A DNA stretch of 64,000 nucleotides from NCBI GenBank assembly GCA_015056245.1, contig SVGQ01000001.1, positions 62,001-126,000 on the forward strand. The letters run 5' to 3'. Within the stretch, counting starts at the first letter, position 1. Each line of letters starts with the position of its first letter. A program made the translations under genes and the position numbers. This DNA comes from Clostridiales bacterium. Lineage in GTDB: Bacteria > Bacillota > Clostridia > Christensenellales > Aristaeellaceae. The notes beneath the pieces are model-generated. The model was not told the origin of the DNA. It did no database searches and saw nothing but the letters and a program-made list of their open reading frames with translations. Below, piece after piece: positions 50,255 through 58,745 of the stretch.

Positions 50255-51364
50255 TTACCCGAAGATGCAGAATTCGCACTCCAAGCGGCCGTTATACAAA
50301 CGGCGTTTTTTGTCGGCGCGGCGGCCGAAATTGCGCTCAAAAGCGCTGTCAGAGGTGATGACCGCCATCTTCCAACCGGGATGACGCTTAAGCAGCAGCC
50401 CCATTTCTTTGTATAAGGCACGGGCTTGCTGCTGGTCGCCCAGACGCTCGCCATAGGGCGGATTGCACAGGAACAAGCCGGGTTCGCCCTCCAATTGCAG
50501 CGTGCGGAGATCCTGCTGTACGGCTTGAATGCGTCCTTCAAAGCCCGCCTGCCTGATGTGGCGGTTACACAGGGTCAGGGCTTCGGGATCGATATCGCTG
50601 CCAGCGATCTGGAAAACGCTTTCCTGCGCAGCCTTCAGGCGGGCCTCAGCCTTCATATCCGCCATGGCATCCTTGGGCATAAAGGAGAACTGCTCGCAGG
50701 CAAAGCTGCGGTTCATGCCGGCGGGGCGCTGTGTGGCCTTGATCGCCGCTTCAATCAGCAAAGTACCGGTGCCGCAGCAGGGATCGTACAGGCGCATGCC
50801 GGGCCGCCAGGGGCTTAGATCTACCAAGGCTGCAGCCAGCGTTTCCCGCAGAGGGGCTTCTCCATTCCATGTGCGGTAACCGCGCCGGTTGAGGGCCTCG
50901 CCGCTCATGTCCAGCGTAATGCGGGCCAGATCCTTCACAATGGCAACTTCAATGGGATACTCCGCGCCGTTTTCCGGCAGTCGGTTCACATGCAGCTTCT
51001 GTTGCATCCGGTTCACGATGGCCTTTTTGGTAATGGACTGGCAGTCCCGTACGCTCATTAGCTGGGAACGGACGCACTTGCCGCTGACATGGATAGCGGC
51101 ATCCCGGGGCAGCAGGTTTTCCCATGGAATGCTCTCCACCAGCCGGAAGAGCTGGTCAAAGGTGTTCACCTGCGCTTCTTTCAGGCAGTAAAGGACGCGG
51201 TCCGCTGTGCGCAGATACAGGTTGGCACGGTAGGCATCCGTCCAGCTGCCCTCGAACCGGGCACCTCCCTGCTCTGCTTTGGCAGGGATACCCATGCGCT
51301 TCAGTTCGTTGGCTACCACGCCTTCCAGACCGAAGGCGGCGGTGGCAAGAAAGGTTTTGGTCAT
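50255..51364 (-). CDS. THUMP-domain RNA guanine N2-methyltransferase (RlmL-N/YpsC type)
   Basis: This is a 369-residue class I methyltransferase. An N-terminal ferredoxin-like/THUMP RNA-binding part (residues 1-160) precedes the SAM motif LYDPCCGTGTLLIEAA and the catalytic LFLCNPPYGERLGD, which marks base N2-methylation, usually of 23S rRNA (m2G2445-type). It ends YNGRLECEFCIFG. GGAGT lies 7 nt before the ATG at 51364. It begins 4 bp after the esterase gene stop, so the two form an operon. Confidence 0.92.
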   Translation of the reverse strand: MTKTFLATAAFGLEGVVANELKRMGIPAKAEQGGARFEGSWTDAYRANLYLRTADRVLYCLKEAQVNTFDQLFRLVESIPWENLLPRDAAIHVSGKCVRSQLMSVRDCQSITKKAIVNRMQQKLHVNRLPENGAEYPIEVAIVKDLARITLDMSGEALNRRGYRTWNGEAPLRETLAAALVDLSPWRPGMRLYDPCCGTGTLLIEAAIKATQRPAGMNRSFACEQFSFMPKDAMADMKAEARLKAAQESVFQIAGSDIDPEALTLCNRHIRQAGFEGRIQAVQQDLRTLQLEGEPGLFLCNPPYGERLGDQQQARALYKEMGLLLKRHPGWKMAVITSDSAFERNFGRRADKKRRLYNGRLECEFCIFG

Positions 51365-51368
51365 GCGA

Positions 51369-52856
51369 TTACTCCAATACAAAGGGTGCCAGCGGCAGCC
51401 CGTTTTCGCCGAAGAGGTTCACGGTTACGTAGTTCAGATGAGCGTAGCGCGCTTTCGTGGGATGGGGAACAGCGTCTGCACGCAGCAGGATGCGATCGCC
51501 TTCCAGCTTCGCTTCCGCTTTGACAAATTGTCCGTCGGCACCAGCAAGTTCAAAGAACGCACTGGCTTCGCCTCTCTCCAGCACCTTGCCTGACAGAGTC
51601 ACAACCAGTTGATCCCCCTGAGGATATTTACCCGTGGCGTATACGGACATTTCGCCGGGCTGGTCGTACACAATGGGCAGCGCCACTTGATAGAGACGCT
51701 CGCCTACCGTGCGCTTGTCGGTGGGGTGGATATTGCCCAACTCGCCGCAGTCAATGGTGATGGCAAGGCCGGAGTTGCGCAGGTTGCGGTATACCTTCCA
51801 CTGCTGGTGGCGCAATTCGCCCCAGTTGTTATAATCTTCTTCGCCATGGTTCTTAAACACGGGCAACTGCACATTCAGGAAGGGGATTTCATTGTCGCCA
51901 AACAGTTTGCGCCAGTTGAGCACCATGGTGCCAAGCAGCATCTCATACCATTCGGGACGGGCAGTGTCTTCTTCACCCTGATAGAACAGGAAGGCTGTTA
52001 CATTGTAGGGGGCTACGCGCTTGAGCATGGTCTCCACCAGACCGGCGGGCCGGAAGGGGGACTTGCTGCCCATGGGTGGCGGCCAGGGACAATCGCCTGC
52101 GATTTTGATCAACTCGCCCCAAGCGATATCAGGGGTAGCGGCTTTCACTTCCTCCACCCGCTTGCACCATTCGGTATTGATCTTGTCGTATTCTGCCAGT
52201 TCGATATCGTATTGTTCTTCCGTCTTGTCGCCCACTTTTTCTTTGTACAGATCCAGATAGACCTGCCCTGCGGCATTCTGATGCAGCACGCTTTCTTCGA
52301 TCCAGCAGGAGGCAGAGGTGCCGCCCCAGTTGCAGCCGATGATACCCACAGGAACATTTTGCTCCTTGCGTACCTTCAAAGCGAAGAAATAGGCCACTGC
52401 GCTGATGATCTTGATCTTCCCGGGAGCGCAGACTTCCCAGCAGGAATGCTGGCGTTCGTTCTGGATAAATTCGTCGGTCAGGGTAGGCACCTTGGGTACA
52501 TAGAAGGAACGCAGCAGGGGATCGTTGTGGGTTTTGATCAGTTCCTGACCTTCATCAGCATTCTGCAATTCCAGTTCCATGTTGCTCTGACCGCCTGCCA
52601 GAAACACATCGCCAATGGCGACATCGGTAAAAGTATAGCTGGTTTCGCCGTCAGTAAGGGTCAGGGTGTAATCCGTACCGGCTTCCATGGGGGGAAACAA
52701 CAGCTGAAAACGACCATTCTGCACCTTTGCAGCGGCGGTTGTGCCATTGAGCGTACCGGTGACGGTACGGCCTTCGTCAGCCATACCGAAAACACGGATT
52801 TCCTTGCGGCGGCTGAGGATCATATGATCAGAAAAAATCGGTGCCGGGAGAAACAT
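51369..52856 (-). CDS. SGNH sialate O-acetylesterase-like carbohydrate esterase
   Basis: This is a 495-residue esterase of the sialate O-acetylesterase/acetylxylan esterase superfamily. Residues 1-85 form a beta domain. The block I motif FLAGGQSNMEL near residues 86-96 supplies the serine, GIIGCNWGGTSA is block II, FLFYQGEEDT is block III, and GNIHPTDKRTVGERL supplies the histidine. No signal peptide, so deacetylation of imported oligosaccharides is likely; sialic acid versus xylan substrate is not resolved. AAGGATG precedes the ATG. Confidence 0.87.
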   Translation of the reverse strand: MFLPAPIFSDHMILSRRKEIRVFGMADEGRTVTGTLNGTTAAAKVQNGRFQLLFPPMEAGTDYTLTLTDGETSYTFTDVAIGDVFLAGGQSNMELELQNADEGQELIKTHNDPLLRSFYVPKVPTLTDEFIQNERQHSCWEVCAPGKIKIISAVAYFFALKVRKEQNVPVGIIGCNWGGTSASCWIEESVLHQNAAGQVYLDLYKEKVGDKTEEQYDIELAEYDKINTEWCKRVEEVKAATPDIAWGELIKIAGDCPWPPPMGSKSPFRPAGLVETMLKRVAPYNVTAFLFYQGEEDTARPEWYEMLLGTMVLNWRKLFGDNEIPFLNVQLPVFKNHGEEDYNNWGELRHQQWKVYRNLRNSGLAITIDCGELGNIHPTDKRTVGERLYQVALPIVYDQPGEMSVYATGKYPQGDQLVVTLSGKVLERGEASAFFELAGADGQFVKAEAKLEGDRILLRADAVPHPTKARYAHLNYVTVNLFGENGLPLAPFVLE

Positions 52857-53018
52857 AGGGGGTCATCCTTTCCAAATGGATTTACAGGATATGCGTTGGG
52901 TAGAATCGCTTTCCCAAAAAGGAAAAAATAAAAAGGGTTACATGTATCTTATCGATTTCCCCGGTTTGTGTCAATGGTTTACAGTAACTTTATCAGCTTT
53001 TTTTCTGCTGGTTTTCTC

Positions 53019-53047
53019 TTTACAAATCCCTGTTTTAGGGGTATGAT
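53019..53047 (+). promoter_or_regulatory. Promoter of the phosphohexomutase gene
   Basis: TTTACA (53019-53024) and TATGAT (53042-53047) are spaced by 17 nt, in an AT-rich 259-bp gap. Confidence 0.65.
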
Positions 53048-53115
53048 GAATCGACATTTGATTTGGATCAGGCTGAGCAGGAAGCGCAGCCTTGAGGATG
53101 AAGGAGGATTCAGCA

Positions 53116-54792
53116 ATGGATGCGCGTAACATGGCAACCCTCTGGGCGCAGGATCCGGCTTTTGACACCACCACCCAGCAGGAAGCCCGGGAAATTCTGA
53201 TGGATAGCGAGCGGCTGCTGGCTACCTTCGGCACGGAACTGCATTTTGGTACCGGCGGCCTGCGCGGCATTCTGGGTACCGGCACCGCGCGGATGAACCG
53301 CTATACCGTGGCCCGGGCTACCCTTGGTCTGGCGCATTATCTCAAGAAGCAGTATAAGGCTCCCTCTGTGGCGATTGCCCACGACAGCCGCCATGGCAGC
53401 GAAGAATTCACCCAGGCTGCTGCCGAAGTGCTCTGCGCTGAGGGTGTGAAGGTGCATGTGTTTGATACGCTGGCTCCTACCCCCATGCTCAGCTATGCCG
53501 TGCGTGTTCTGCACTGTTCAGCCGGCGTGATGATCACCGCCAGCCATAACCCCGCCATCTATAACGGCTATAAGGTCTATGGCGAAGATGGCTGTCAGAT
53601 CACGGATCATGCCGCTGATCTGATCACCGCTGAAATCGAGCAGGTCAGCTATACCGAGGCTGCTTATCTGCCCAAGGCCAAGGCGATGGCTGAGGGATTG
53701 TGGCTGCCCGTTGGTGATGATGTGCGCCGCAGTTTTGCGCAGGCCTGCCTGTTCTGCCGCCCCGATCCCACCATCAGCACCGGCGTCCACGTGGTGTATA
53801 CCCCCCTCCATGGTACGGGCTTGCTGCCTGTACGGGAGGTACTCTCCCATATGCAGGGCGTGCATGTGACCGAAGTGGAAGCCCAGTGCGAGCCTGACGG
53901 CGCTTTCCCCACCTGCCCCAAGCCAAATCCCGAGCTGGATGAGACCCTTGCCATGGGTATTGCCCTTGCCAAGGAAACCGGCGCGGATATGCTGCTGGCT
54001 ACCGACCCGGACTGCGACCGCGTGGGCGTTGCTGTGCGGGATGCCCAGGGCGAGTACCATCGCCTCAGCGGCAATGAAGTAGGCCTGTTGCTCAGCGAAT
54101 ATGTGCTGCGCACCCGGAAGCAGAACGGCACCATGCCCAAGAAGCCTGTGCTGGTCAAGACCATTGTTACCTCCGATCTGGCTTTCCCCATTGCCAAGGC
54201 CTACGGCGTGGAAGTGAAAGAGGTGCTCACCGGCTTCAAGTACATTGGAGAAGTGATCGGCGGCCTGGAGAAGAAAAAGGGCGAGGATCGCTATGTGTTT
54301 GGTTTCGAGGAAAGCTGCGGCTATCTGGCGGGCACCCATGTGCGCGACAAGGACGGCGTGATGGCTTGCATGCTGGTTTGTGAAATGGCGCAGGCCTGCA
54401 AGCGGGATGGTCTCACCGTGTGGGACAGCCTTTGCAAGCTGTATGAAACCTATGGCTACATGGGCACTGCTCTGCTCAACTTCGACATCGAAGGCGCGCT
54501 GCCCATGCAGGAGATGGAGCGGGTCATGGTGCAGATGCGTCAGAATCCTCCGGCTCAGCTGGCTGGCAAGGCCGTTGCGGTGGTGAAGGATTACCTGCCC
54601 GGCATCGAGGGCCTGCCGGCGAGCAATGTGCTCAGCTATGCCACCGATGACGGCTGCAAGGCCATCGTGCGCCCCTCCGGCACCGAGCCCAAGGTGAAGG
54701 TGTACCTGTCTGCCAAGACAGAGAACCGGGAGGCCGCTGACGAACTGCTCCAGCAGATGACGGAGCAGATGACCCAGCTGATTCAGGGCTAA
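53116..54792 (+). CDS. Phospho-sugar mutase (phosphoglucomutase/phosphomannomutase)
   Basis: This is a 558-residue alpha-D-phosphohexomutase of the PgcA type, moving phosphate between C1 and C6 of glucose or mannose. The phosphoserine loop is TASHNPAIYNG (S143), the metal loop ATDPDCDRVG, the sugar-binding loop GFEESCGY, and the phosphate-binding loop RPSGTEPKVKVY near the C-terminus. It links sugars released by the glycosidases of this region to glycolysis and cell-wall precursors. AAGGAGG lies 9 nt before the ATG. Confidence 0.95.
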   Translation: MDARNMATLWAQDPAFDTTTQQEAREILMDSERLLATFGTELHFGTGGLRGILGTGTARMNRYTVARATLGLAHYLKKQYKAPSVAIAHDSRHGSEEFTQAAAEVLCAEGVKVHVFDTLAPTPMLSYAVRVLHCSAGVMITASHNPAIYNGYKVYGEDGCQITDHAADLITAEIEQVSYTEAAYLPKAKAMAEGLWLPVGDDVRRSFAQACLFCRPDPTISTGVHVVYTPLHGTGLLPVREVLSHMQGVHVTEVEAQCEPDGAFPTCPKPNPELDETLAMGIALAKETGADMLLATDPDCDRVGVAVRDAQGEYHRLSGNEVGLLLSEYVLRTRKQNGTMPKKPVLVKTIVTSDLAFPIAKAYGVEVKEVLTGFKYIGEVIGGLEKKKGEDRYVFGFEESCGYLAGTHVRDKDGVMACMLVCEMAQACKRDGLTVWDSLCKLYETYGYMGTALLNFDIEGALPMQEMERVMVQMRQNPPAQLAGKAVAVVKDYLPGIEGLPASNVLSYATDDGCKAIVRPSGTEPKVKVYLSAKTENREAADELLQQMTEQMTQLIQG

Positions 54793-54798
54793 GAAATC

Positions 54799-54836
54799 AA
54801 AGGCGGTATGGGTGTATGGCCTGTGCCGCCTTTTTC
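54799..54836 (+). terminator. Terminator after the phosphohexomutase gene
   Basis: AAAGGCGG (54799-54806) pairs with CCGCCTTT (54826-54833), followed by further T residues. Confidence 0.7.
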
Positions 54837-54868
54837 GTATATGTTTCAAGAAACAGGAGGACCATCTC

Positions 54869-55309
54869 GTGATCCAGATCACCAAAGCCACCCCGCAGGA
54901 AGCCGCCGCCGTCGCTGCCCTCGCCATCCGCATGTGGGAGGACAACACGCTGGAAGGCCTCACCGAAGAGTTTGAAGAGATGCTCTCCAGTCAGGAAGCC
55001 GCTGTATATCTGCTCTATGCAGACAATCAGCCCGTAGCCTTCGCCCAATGCCAGCTTCGCCATGACTATGTGGAAGGCACGGAAACCAGCCCTGTAGGTT
55101 ATCTGGAGGGCATCTATGTGGACGATACCTGTCGTGGACGCGGCTATGCCAAAATGCTGCTTTGCGCTTGCGAGGATTGGGCCAGAGACATGGGCTGCAC
55201 CGAGTTTGCCAGCGATTGCGAACTGGACAATACCGGCAGTCTGGCCTTTCATCTGGCGATGGGGTTTGAGGAAGTAAACAGGGTCATCTGTTTTGCCAAG
55301 AAACTGTGA
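54869..55309 (+). CDS. GNAT acetyltransferase resembling aminoglycoside 6'-N-acetyltransferase AAC(6')-I
   Basis: This is a 146-residue GNAT protein. The stretch from about residue 64 to the end follows the AAC(6')-I pattern closely: YVEGTETSPVGYLEGIYV, the acetyl-CoA loop RGRGYAKMLL, CTEFASDCELDN, and the terminal FHLAMGFEEVNRVICFAKKL. That group acetylates the 6'-amino group of kanamycin-class aminoglycosides, but chromosomal homologues may have other substrates. The GTG at 54869 has AGGAGG 8 nt upstream. Its leader contains the preceding gene's terminator. A terminator follows. Confidence 0.82.
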   Translation: MIQITKATPQEAAAVAALAIRMWEDNTLEGLTEEFEEMLSSQEAAVYLLYADNQPVAFAQCQLRHDYVEGTETSPVGYLEGIYVDDTCRGRGYAKMLLCACEDWARDMGCTEFASDCELDNTGSLAFHLAMGFEEVNRVICFAKKL

Positions 55310-55338
55310 AGAAATCGAGAGAATACAAGAACAGACCA

Positions 55339-55377
55339 ACAGCCGGACTGCATCCTGCGCAGCCCGGCTGTCGTTTT
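55339..55377 (+). terminator. Terminator after the AAC(6')-like gene
   Basis: ACAGCCGG pairs with CCGGCTGT around an inner CTGC/GCGCAG stem, followed by CGTTTTCCTTT. Confidence 0.75.
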
Positions 55378-55398
55378 CCTTTAATCGTGACAGAATGA

Positions 55399-55887
55399 TT
55401 ATTTTGCTGAATCAATGATCCCTCTGATCTCATCCACCACTTCACGCACACTTTTACCATCCGTATTCACCACAAAATCCCCCGGATGGGCAGGCAAATG
55501 CAACCAGAAAAACGAGCATTCGTTGGGGTCGCCCCGCTTGCGGTGGCGTTCCAGCAGCGTTTCCTCACTACAGGTCAGGGTGATGCCGATCACCTGATAA
55601 TCTTCTGCGGTGATATCGTTGAGAATATTCCGGCGAATTTCTTCATTCACAACGACAACAGAAGAGAAGAACACATAATCAAAGGCTGAGTTTAGATAGG
55701 TGGACAGGGCAAAGGACATGGTTTTGTCGCCGTTTCGCAGTCGAGGATCCTCCACGGAGAACGGATGGACGCACCATGCCCAGTCGCCGTCGAAGAATGC
55801 ACTGTTGTCATAGGACATAAATAACTTATCCGTCACAGTGGTTTTTCCAACGCAAGGAGAGCCGGTAATGATGATCAATTTCTGCAT
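55399..55887 (-). CDS. P-loop small-molecule kinase-like NTPase
   Basis: This is a 162-residue P-loop protein. Walker A is GSPCVGKTTV (residues 9-18), a DGDWAW motif follows near residue 37, and TCSEETLLERHRKRGD looks like a LID segment with arginines. This layout is shared by shikimate/gluconate-type kinases and chloramphenicol phosphotransferase-like proteins. The substrate is unknown. Its ATG lies one base after the GH105 stop, so it is coupled to that gene and might phosphorylate a released sugar acid or pentose; that is only inference. Confidence 0.75.
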   Translation of the reverse strand: MQKLIIITGSPCVGKTTVTDKLFMSYDNSAFFDGDWAWCVHPFSVEDPRLRNGDKTMSFALSTYLNSAFDYVFFSSVVVVNEEIRRNILNDITAEDYQVIGITLTCSEETLLERHRKRGDPNECSFFWLHLPAHPGDFVVNTDGKSVREVVDEIRGIIDSAK

Positions 55888-55888
55888 G

Positions 55889-57040
55889 TCAGTCCTCCAC
55901 TTCCTCCCCACGCCCAGCCATCAACAGCTCCGTATAGCACATCAAAAACGGCGCCAGACCCTTGGCATCGTTCTCCACCACGGGTTCGGAGATGTAGTAT
56001 TCATAGCTGCCATCCCGGCGGCGGTTGTTTTCCGGCCCAAGGCCAGCCACCAGGCATATGCCGCCCAGATTCAGCTGCCCATCACGTTCGGAAAGATAAC
56101 GCTTGCAAATGGCAAGGAAGATCTTCGCGCCCACATCAGCATAAGATGCATCCAGCATGCCAAGGCGTGCGCCTTTCAGGTAGAAATAGGCTACCATGGC
56201 AGAGCCGGAGGTTTCCGGATAGTTTCCCTCCCGCCCGATCTGGTCAGGCACCTGCCAGAGCATGTTGGTTTCCGGGTCGATGTAGCGAAGCAGGTTCTGG
56301 GCCAGTTCCCGGGCGATGACGGTCATTTCTTCCCGGAAGTCTTCGTGCCCGGGTGCGATCTCAGCAGTCACATCGATCAAAGCCGCGCTGAACCAGCCAA
56401 GGCTGCGCAGCCACGGATTGCGGGAAGTGCCGGTCTCCGGGTCAGCCCAGAAGGCGGTTTTGCTGGCATCGTAACCGTGTCGGTACAGGCCGGTGGATTC
56501 ATCGAACATGCGCTCCCGTACCGTGCGGAATTGCTGGCGGATGTCCTCGTAGCCGCGGCAGTTCTCCATTGCGGTGGTGTAACGGGCGTAGAAAACCTGC
56601 GCCATGTACAGGCCATCCAGCCACACCTGATGGGGATAGATCTGCTTGTGCCAGAAATTGCCCTCGTGGGTGCGGGGCTGGCGCAGAAGCTGCCCATACA
56701 GGGTGTCGATGGCCTTGCGGTACTTTTCTTTGCCGCTTAACCGGTACACATCAAACAGCACCCGTCCCTCGCAGATATTGTCCAGATTGTAGTCCTCTTC
56801 TTTGTAGCCGCGCAGGCTGCCATCTTCAAATACATAATGGTCGAGGAAATGCTCCGCGAACTGGTAATAGCGGCTTTCGCCGGTGATGCGGTGCAAATTC
56901 AGCAGGGCGATCATCATGCAGCCGTCGATATAGTTCCAGCCGTTGATTTTGCCTTCCTTGATTTTCTCAATATTCCAAAGGGGCTTTTCCGGGGTGGATT
57001 CGGTCATCATCCGCTCCACGTATCGCTCGATCATATTCAT
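55889..57040 (-). CDS. Unsaturated rhamnogalacturonyl/glucuronyl hydrolase, GH105
   Basis: This is a 383-residue (alpha/alpha)6-barrel enzyme of GH105 (YteR/RhiN type) that removes unsaturated uronic acid from lyase-produced pectin or related oligosaccharides. The conserved aspartates are in NLDNICEGR (D87) and HQVWLDGLYM (D142), close to their positions in the characterised Bacillus enzyme. No signal peptide. The ATG at 57038-57040 follows AGGAGG at 8 nt. It is divergent from the GH43-GH51 operon and first in a two-gene operon with the kinase-like gene. Confidence 0.93.
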   Translation of the reverse strand: MNMIERYVERMMTESTPEKPLWNIEKIKEGKINGWNYIDGCMMIALLNLHRITGESRYYQFAEHFLDHYVFEDGSLRGYKEEDYNLDNICEGRVLFDVYRLSGKEKYRKAIDTLYGQLLRQPRTHEGNFWHKQIYPHQVWLDGLYMAQVFYARYTTAMENCRGYEDIRQQFRTVRERMFDESTGLYRHGYDASKTAFWADPETGTSRNPWLRSLGWFSAALIDVTAEIAPGHEDFREEMTVIARELAQNLLRYIDPETNMLWQVPDQIGREGNYPETSGSAMVAYFYLKGARLGMLDASYADVGAKIFLAICKRYLSERDGQLNLGGICLVAGLGPENNRRRDGSYEYYISEPVVENDAKGLAPFLMCYTELLMAGRGEEVED

Positions 57041-57070
57041 GGAATGTCCTCCTGAATGGATTGTATCCCC

Positions 57071-57079
57071 ATTATACCA
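57071..57079 (-). promoter_or_regulatory. Extended -10 promoter of the GH105 gene
   Basis: On the minus strand TGGTATAAT forms an extended -10 box. The -35 region at 17 nt (ATCCTC) is poor, which suggests activator dependence. Confidence 0.5.
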
Positions 57080-57151
57080 TAAAACTGCAAAAAGAGGATT
57101 GTTTTGTCCTATCTTTGATGCAAGGTTTCTATGCATCTTGGAATTGAATGC

Positions 57152-57180
57152 TTGCATCCAAGGGACATTTTCCGTACAAT
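57152..57180 (+). promoter_or_regulatory. Promoter of the GH43-GH51-esterase operon
   Basis: TTGCAT (57152-57157) and TACAAT (57175-57180) are spaced by 17 nt, 92 bp before the GH43 start codon. Confidence 0.6.
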
Positions 57181-57272
57181 GATATCAACACAAAGGAATA
57201 TGCGACGGTTTGGGCAGCGGCAACCAAGGGACAAACAATCGCCCACCGGACGCACAGGAAGGAATGAACGGC

Positions 57273-58667
57273 ATGAAGAAGCTCGGTTTCAATCCCTATC
57301 TGCCCTCCTGGGAATACATCCCCGATGGCGAACCCTATGTTTTTGGCGACCGGGTGTATGTATACGGCTCCCACGACCTGTTCAACGGCTGGGTGTTCTG
57401 TATGGGCGACTATGTATGCTGGTCTGCCCCGGTGGATGATCTGACCGACTGGCGCTACGAGGGTGTTATCTACCCCCGCAACGAGGATCCCATGAACAAG
57501 GACGGCTCCATGTGCCTTTACGCCCCGGATGTGACTGTAGGCCCTGATGGACGCTACTACCTGTACTATGTGCTGGATCATCTGGATATCGTGGCAGTGG
57601 CGGTGTGTGATACCCCGGCAGGCCGCTACCAGTTCTATGGCAACGTGCACTATGCGGATGGCACCCTGTACGGACGCAAGGAAGGCGACGAGCCGCAGTT
57701 TGACCCCGGTGTGCTCACCGAGGGGGATACCACCTATCTGTACACCGGTTTCTGCGCTCGCGGCGATAAGAGCCGCCATGGCGCTATGCTGGTGGAACTG
57801 GGCCCGGATATGCTGACCATTCAGGGTGAAAAGCGTTTTGTGGCACCCGGCGTGGAATATGCTGAGGGTACCGGCTATGAAGGCCATGCCTTCTTTGAGG
57901 CTCCCTCCATCCGCAAGCATGGCGATACCTACTATTTCGTGTATTCTTCCACCCCCATGCATGAATTGTGCTACGCCACCAGTAAGGATCCCCGGCAGGG
58001 CTTTACCTATGGCGGCGTCATTGTCAGCAACTGCGATTTGCACCTCGGTGATGAACCCGATCTGCCCAAGGCCTACGGCGGCAACAACCACGGCAGCATC
58101 ATTGAGATCAACGGTCAGTGGTACATCTTCTACCATCGCCAGACCAACCGCAGCTGGTACAGCCGTCAGGGCTGTCTGGAACCTATCCAGATCCTGCCCG
58201 ATGGCAGCATCCCCCAGGTGGAGATGACCTCCTGCGGCCCCAATGGCGGCCCCCTGCCCGGCAAGGGCGAGTATCCCGCCTATATCGCCTGCCATCTGTT
58301 TGATAAGGAACGCCACATGATCACCGGCGCGCCCAACTCTGCCTATGTAACGCAGGATGGCAAGGATGGCGACGAGATCGACGGTCATATTGCCAACATT
58401 CATGATGGCACGGTCATCGGTTTCAAGTACTTCGATTTCGACGATGTGAGCAAGGTCACTCTGATGGTACGCGGCTACGGCTGGGGCGGCACGCTGCATG
58501 TGAAGACCAGCAAATTCGGTCCTTCCCTTGCTTCCATGAAGCTGGAGAACACCAATATCTGGACAGCCTTCTCCGCTCCCATCACCCTGCCCAAGGGCAA
58601 GAGCCCCCTGTACATCACCTACGAGGGCGGCGGCAGCATCATGCTGAAATCCGTGATTTTTGAATGA
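57273..58667 (+). CDS. Glycoside hydrolase family 43 with C-terminal beta-sandwich
   Basis: This is a 464-residue inverting beta-xylosidase/alpha-L-arabinofuranosidase-type enzyme. The five-blade propeller has the base aspartate D18 (YIPDGEP), the modulator D86 (YAPDVT), and the acid E209 (FFEAPSIRK). Residues ~340-464 form a beta-sandwich like CBM6-type modules (ending YITYEGGGSIMLKSVIFE). No signal peptide. The ATG at 57273 has AAGGA 9 nt upstream; an ATG at 57264 is too close. It leads an operon with GH51 and an esterase. Confidence 0.92.
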   Translation: MKKLGFNPYLPSWEYIPDGEPYVFGDRVYVYGSHDLFNGWVFCMGDYVCWSAPVDDLTDWRYEGVIYPRNEDPMNKDGSMCLYAPDVTVGPDGRYYLYYVLDHLDIVAVAVCDTPAGRYQFYGNVHYADGTLYGRKEGDEPQFDPGVLTEGDTTYLYTGFCARGDKSRHGAMLVELGPDMLTIQGEKRFVAPGVEYAEGTGYEGHAFFEAPSIRKHGDTYYFVYSSTPMHELCYATSKDPRQGFTYGGVIVSNCDLHLGDEPDLPKAYGGNNHGSIIEINGQWYIFYHRQTNRSWYSRQGCLEPIQILPDGSIPQVEMTSCGPNGGPLPGKGEYPAYIACHLFDKERHMITGAPNSAYVTQDGKDGDEIDGHIANIHDGTVIGFKYFDFDDVSKVTLMVRGYGWGGTLHVKTSKFGPSLASMKLENTNIWTAFSAPITLPKGKSPLYITYEGGGSIMLKSVIFE

Positions 58668-58677
58668 TTTTTGTTTC

Positions 58678-58718
58678 CCCTGCCCGAAGGCGCAACCATG
58701 CGCCGTCGGGCAGGGGCG
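58678..58718 (+). promoter_or_regulatory. Intercistronic stem-loop between GH43 and GH51
   Basis: CCCCTGCCCGA (58678-58688) pairs with TCGGGCAGGGG, with an inner GGCGCA/TGCGCC stem. No U-tract follows. It may stabilise or segment the polycistronic mRNA. Confidence 0.55.
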
Positions 58719-58745
58719 CGTGCTATTTGGCAAGAAAGGATCAAA

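Noticed and set aside
51369-52856. Sialic acid utilisation locus
   Set aside because: No neuraminidase, NanA/NanE/NanK or sialic acid transporter is nearby; the esterase superfamily also includes xylan deacetylases, which suit this region better.
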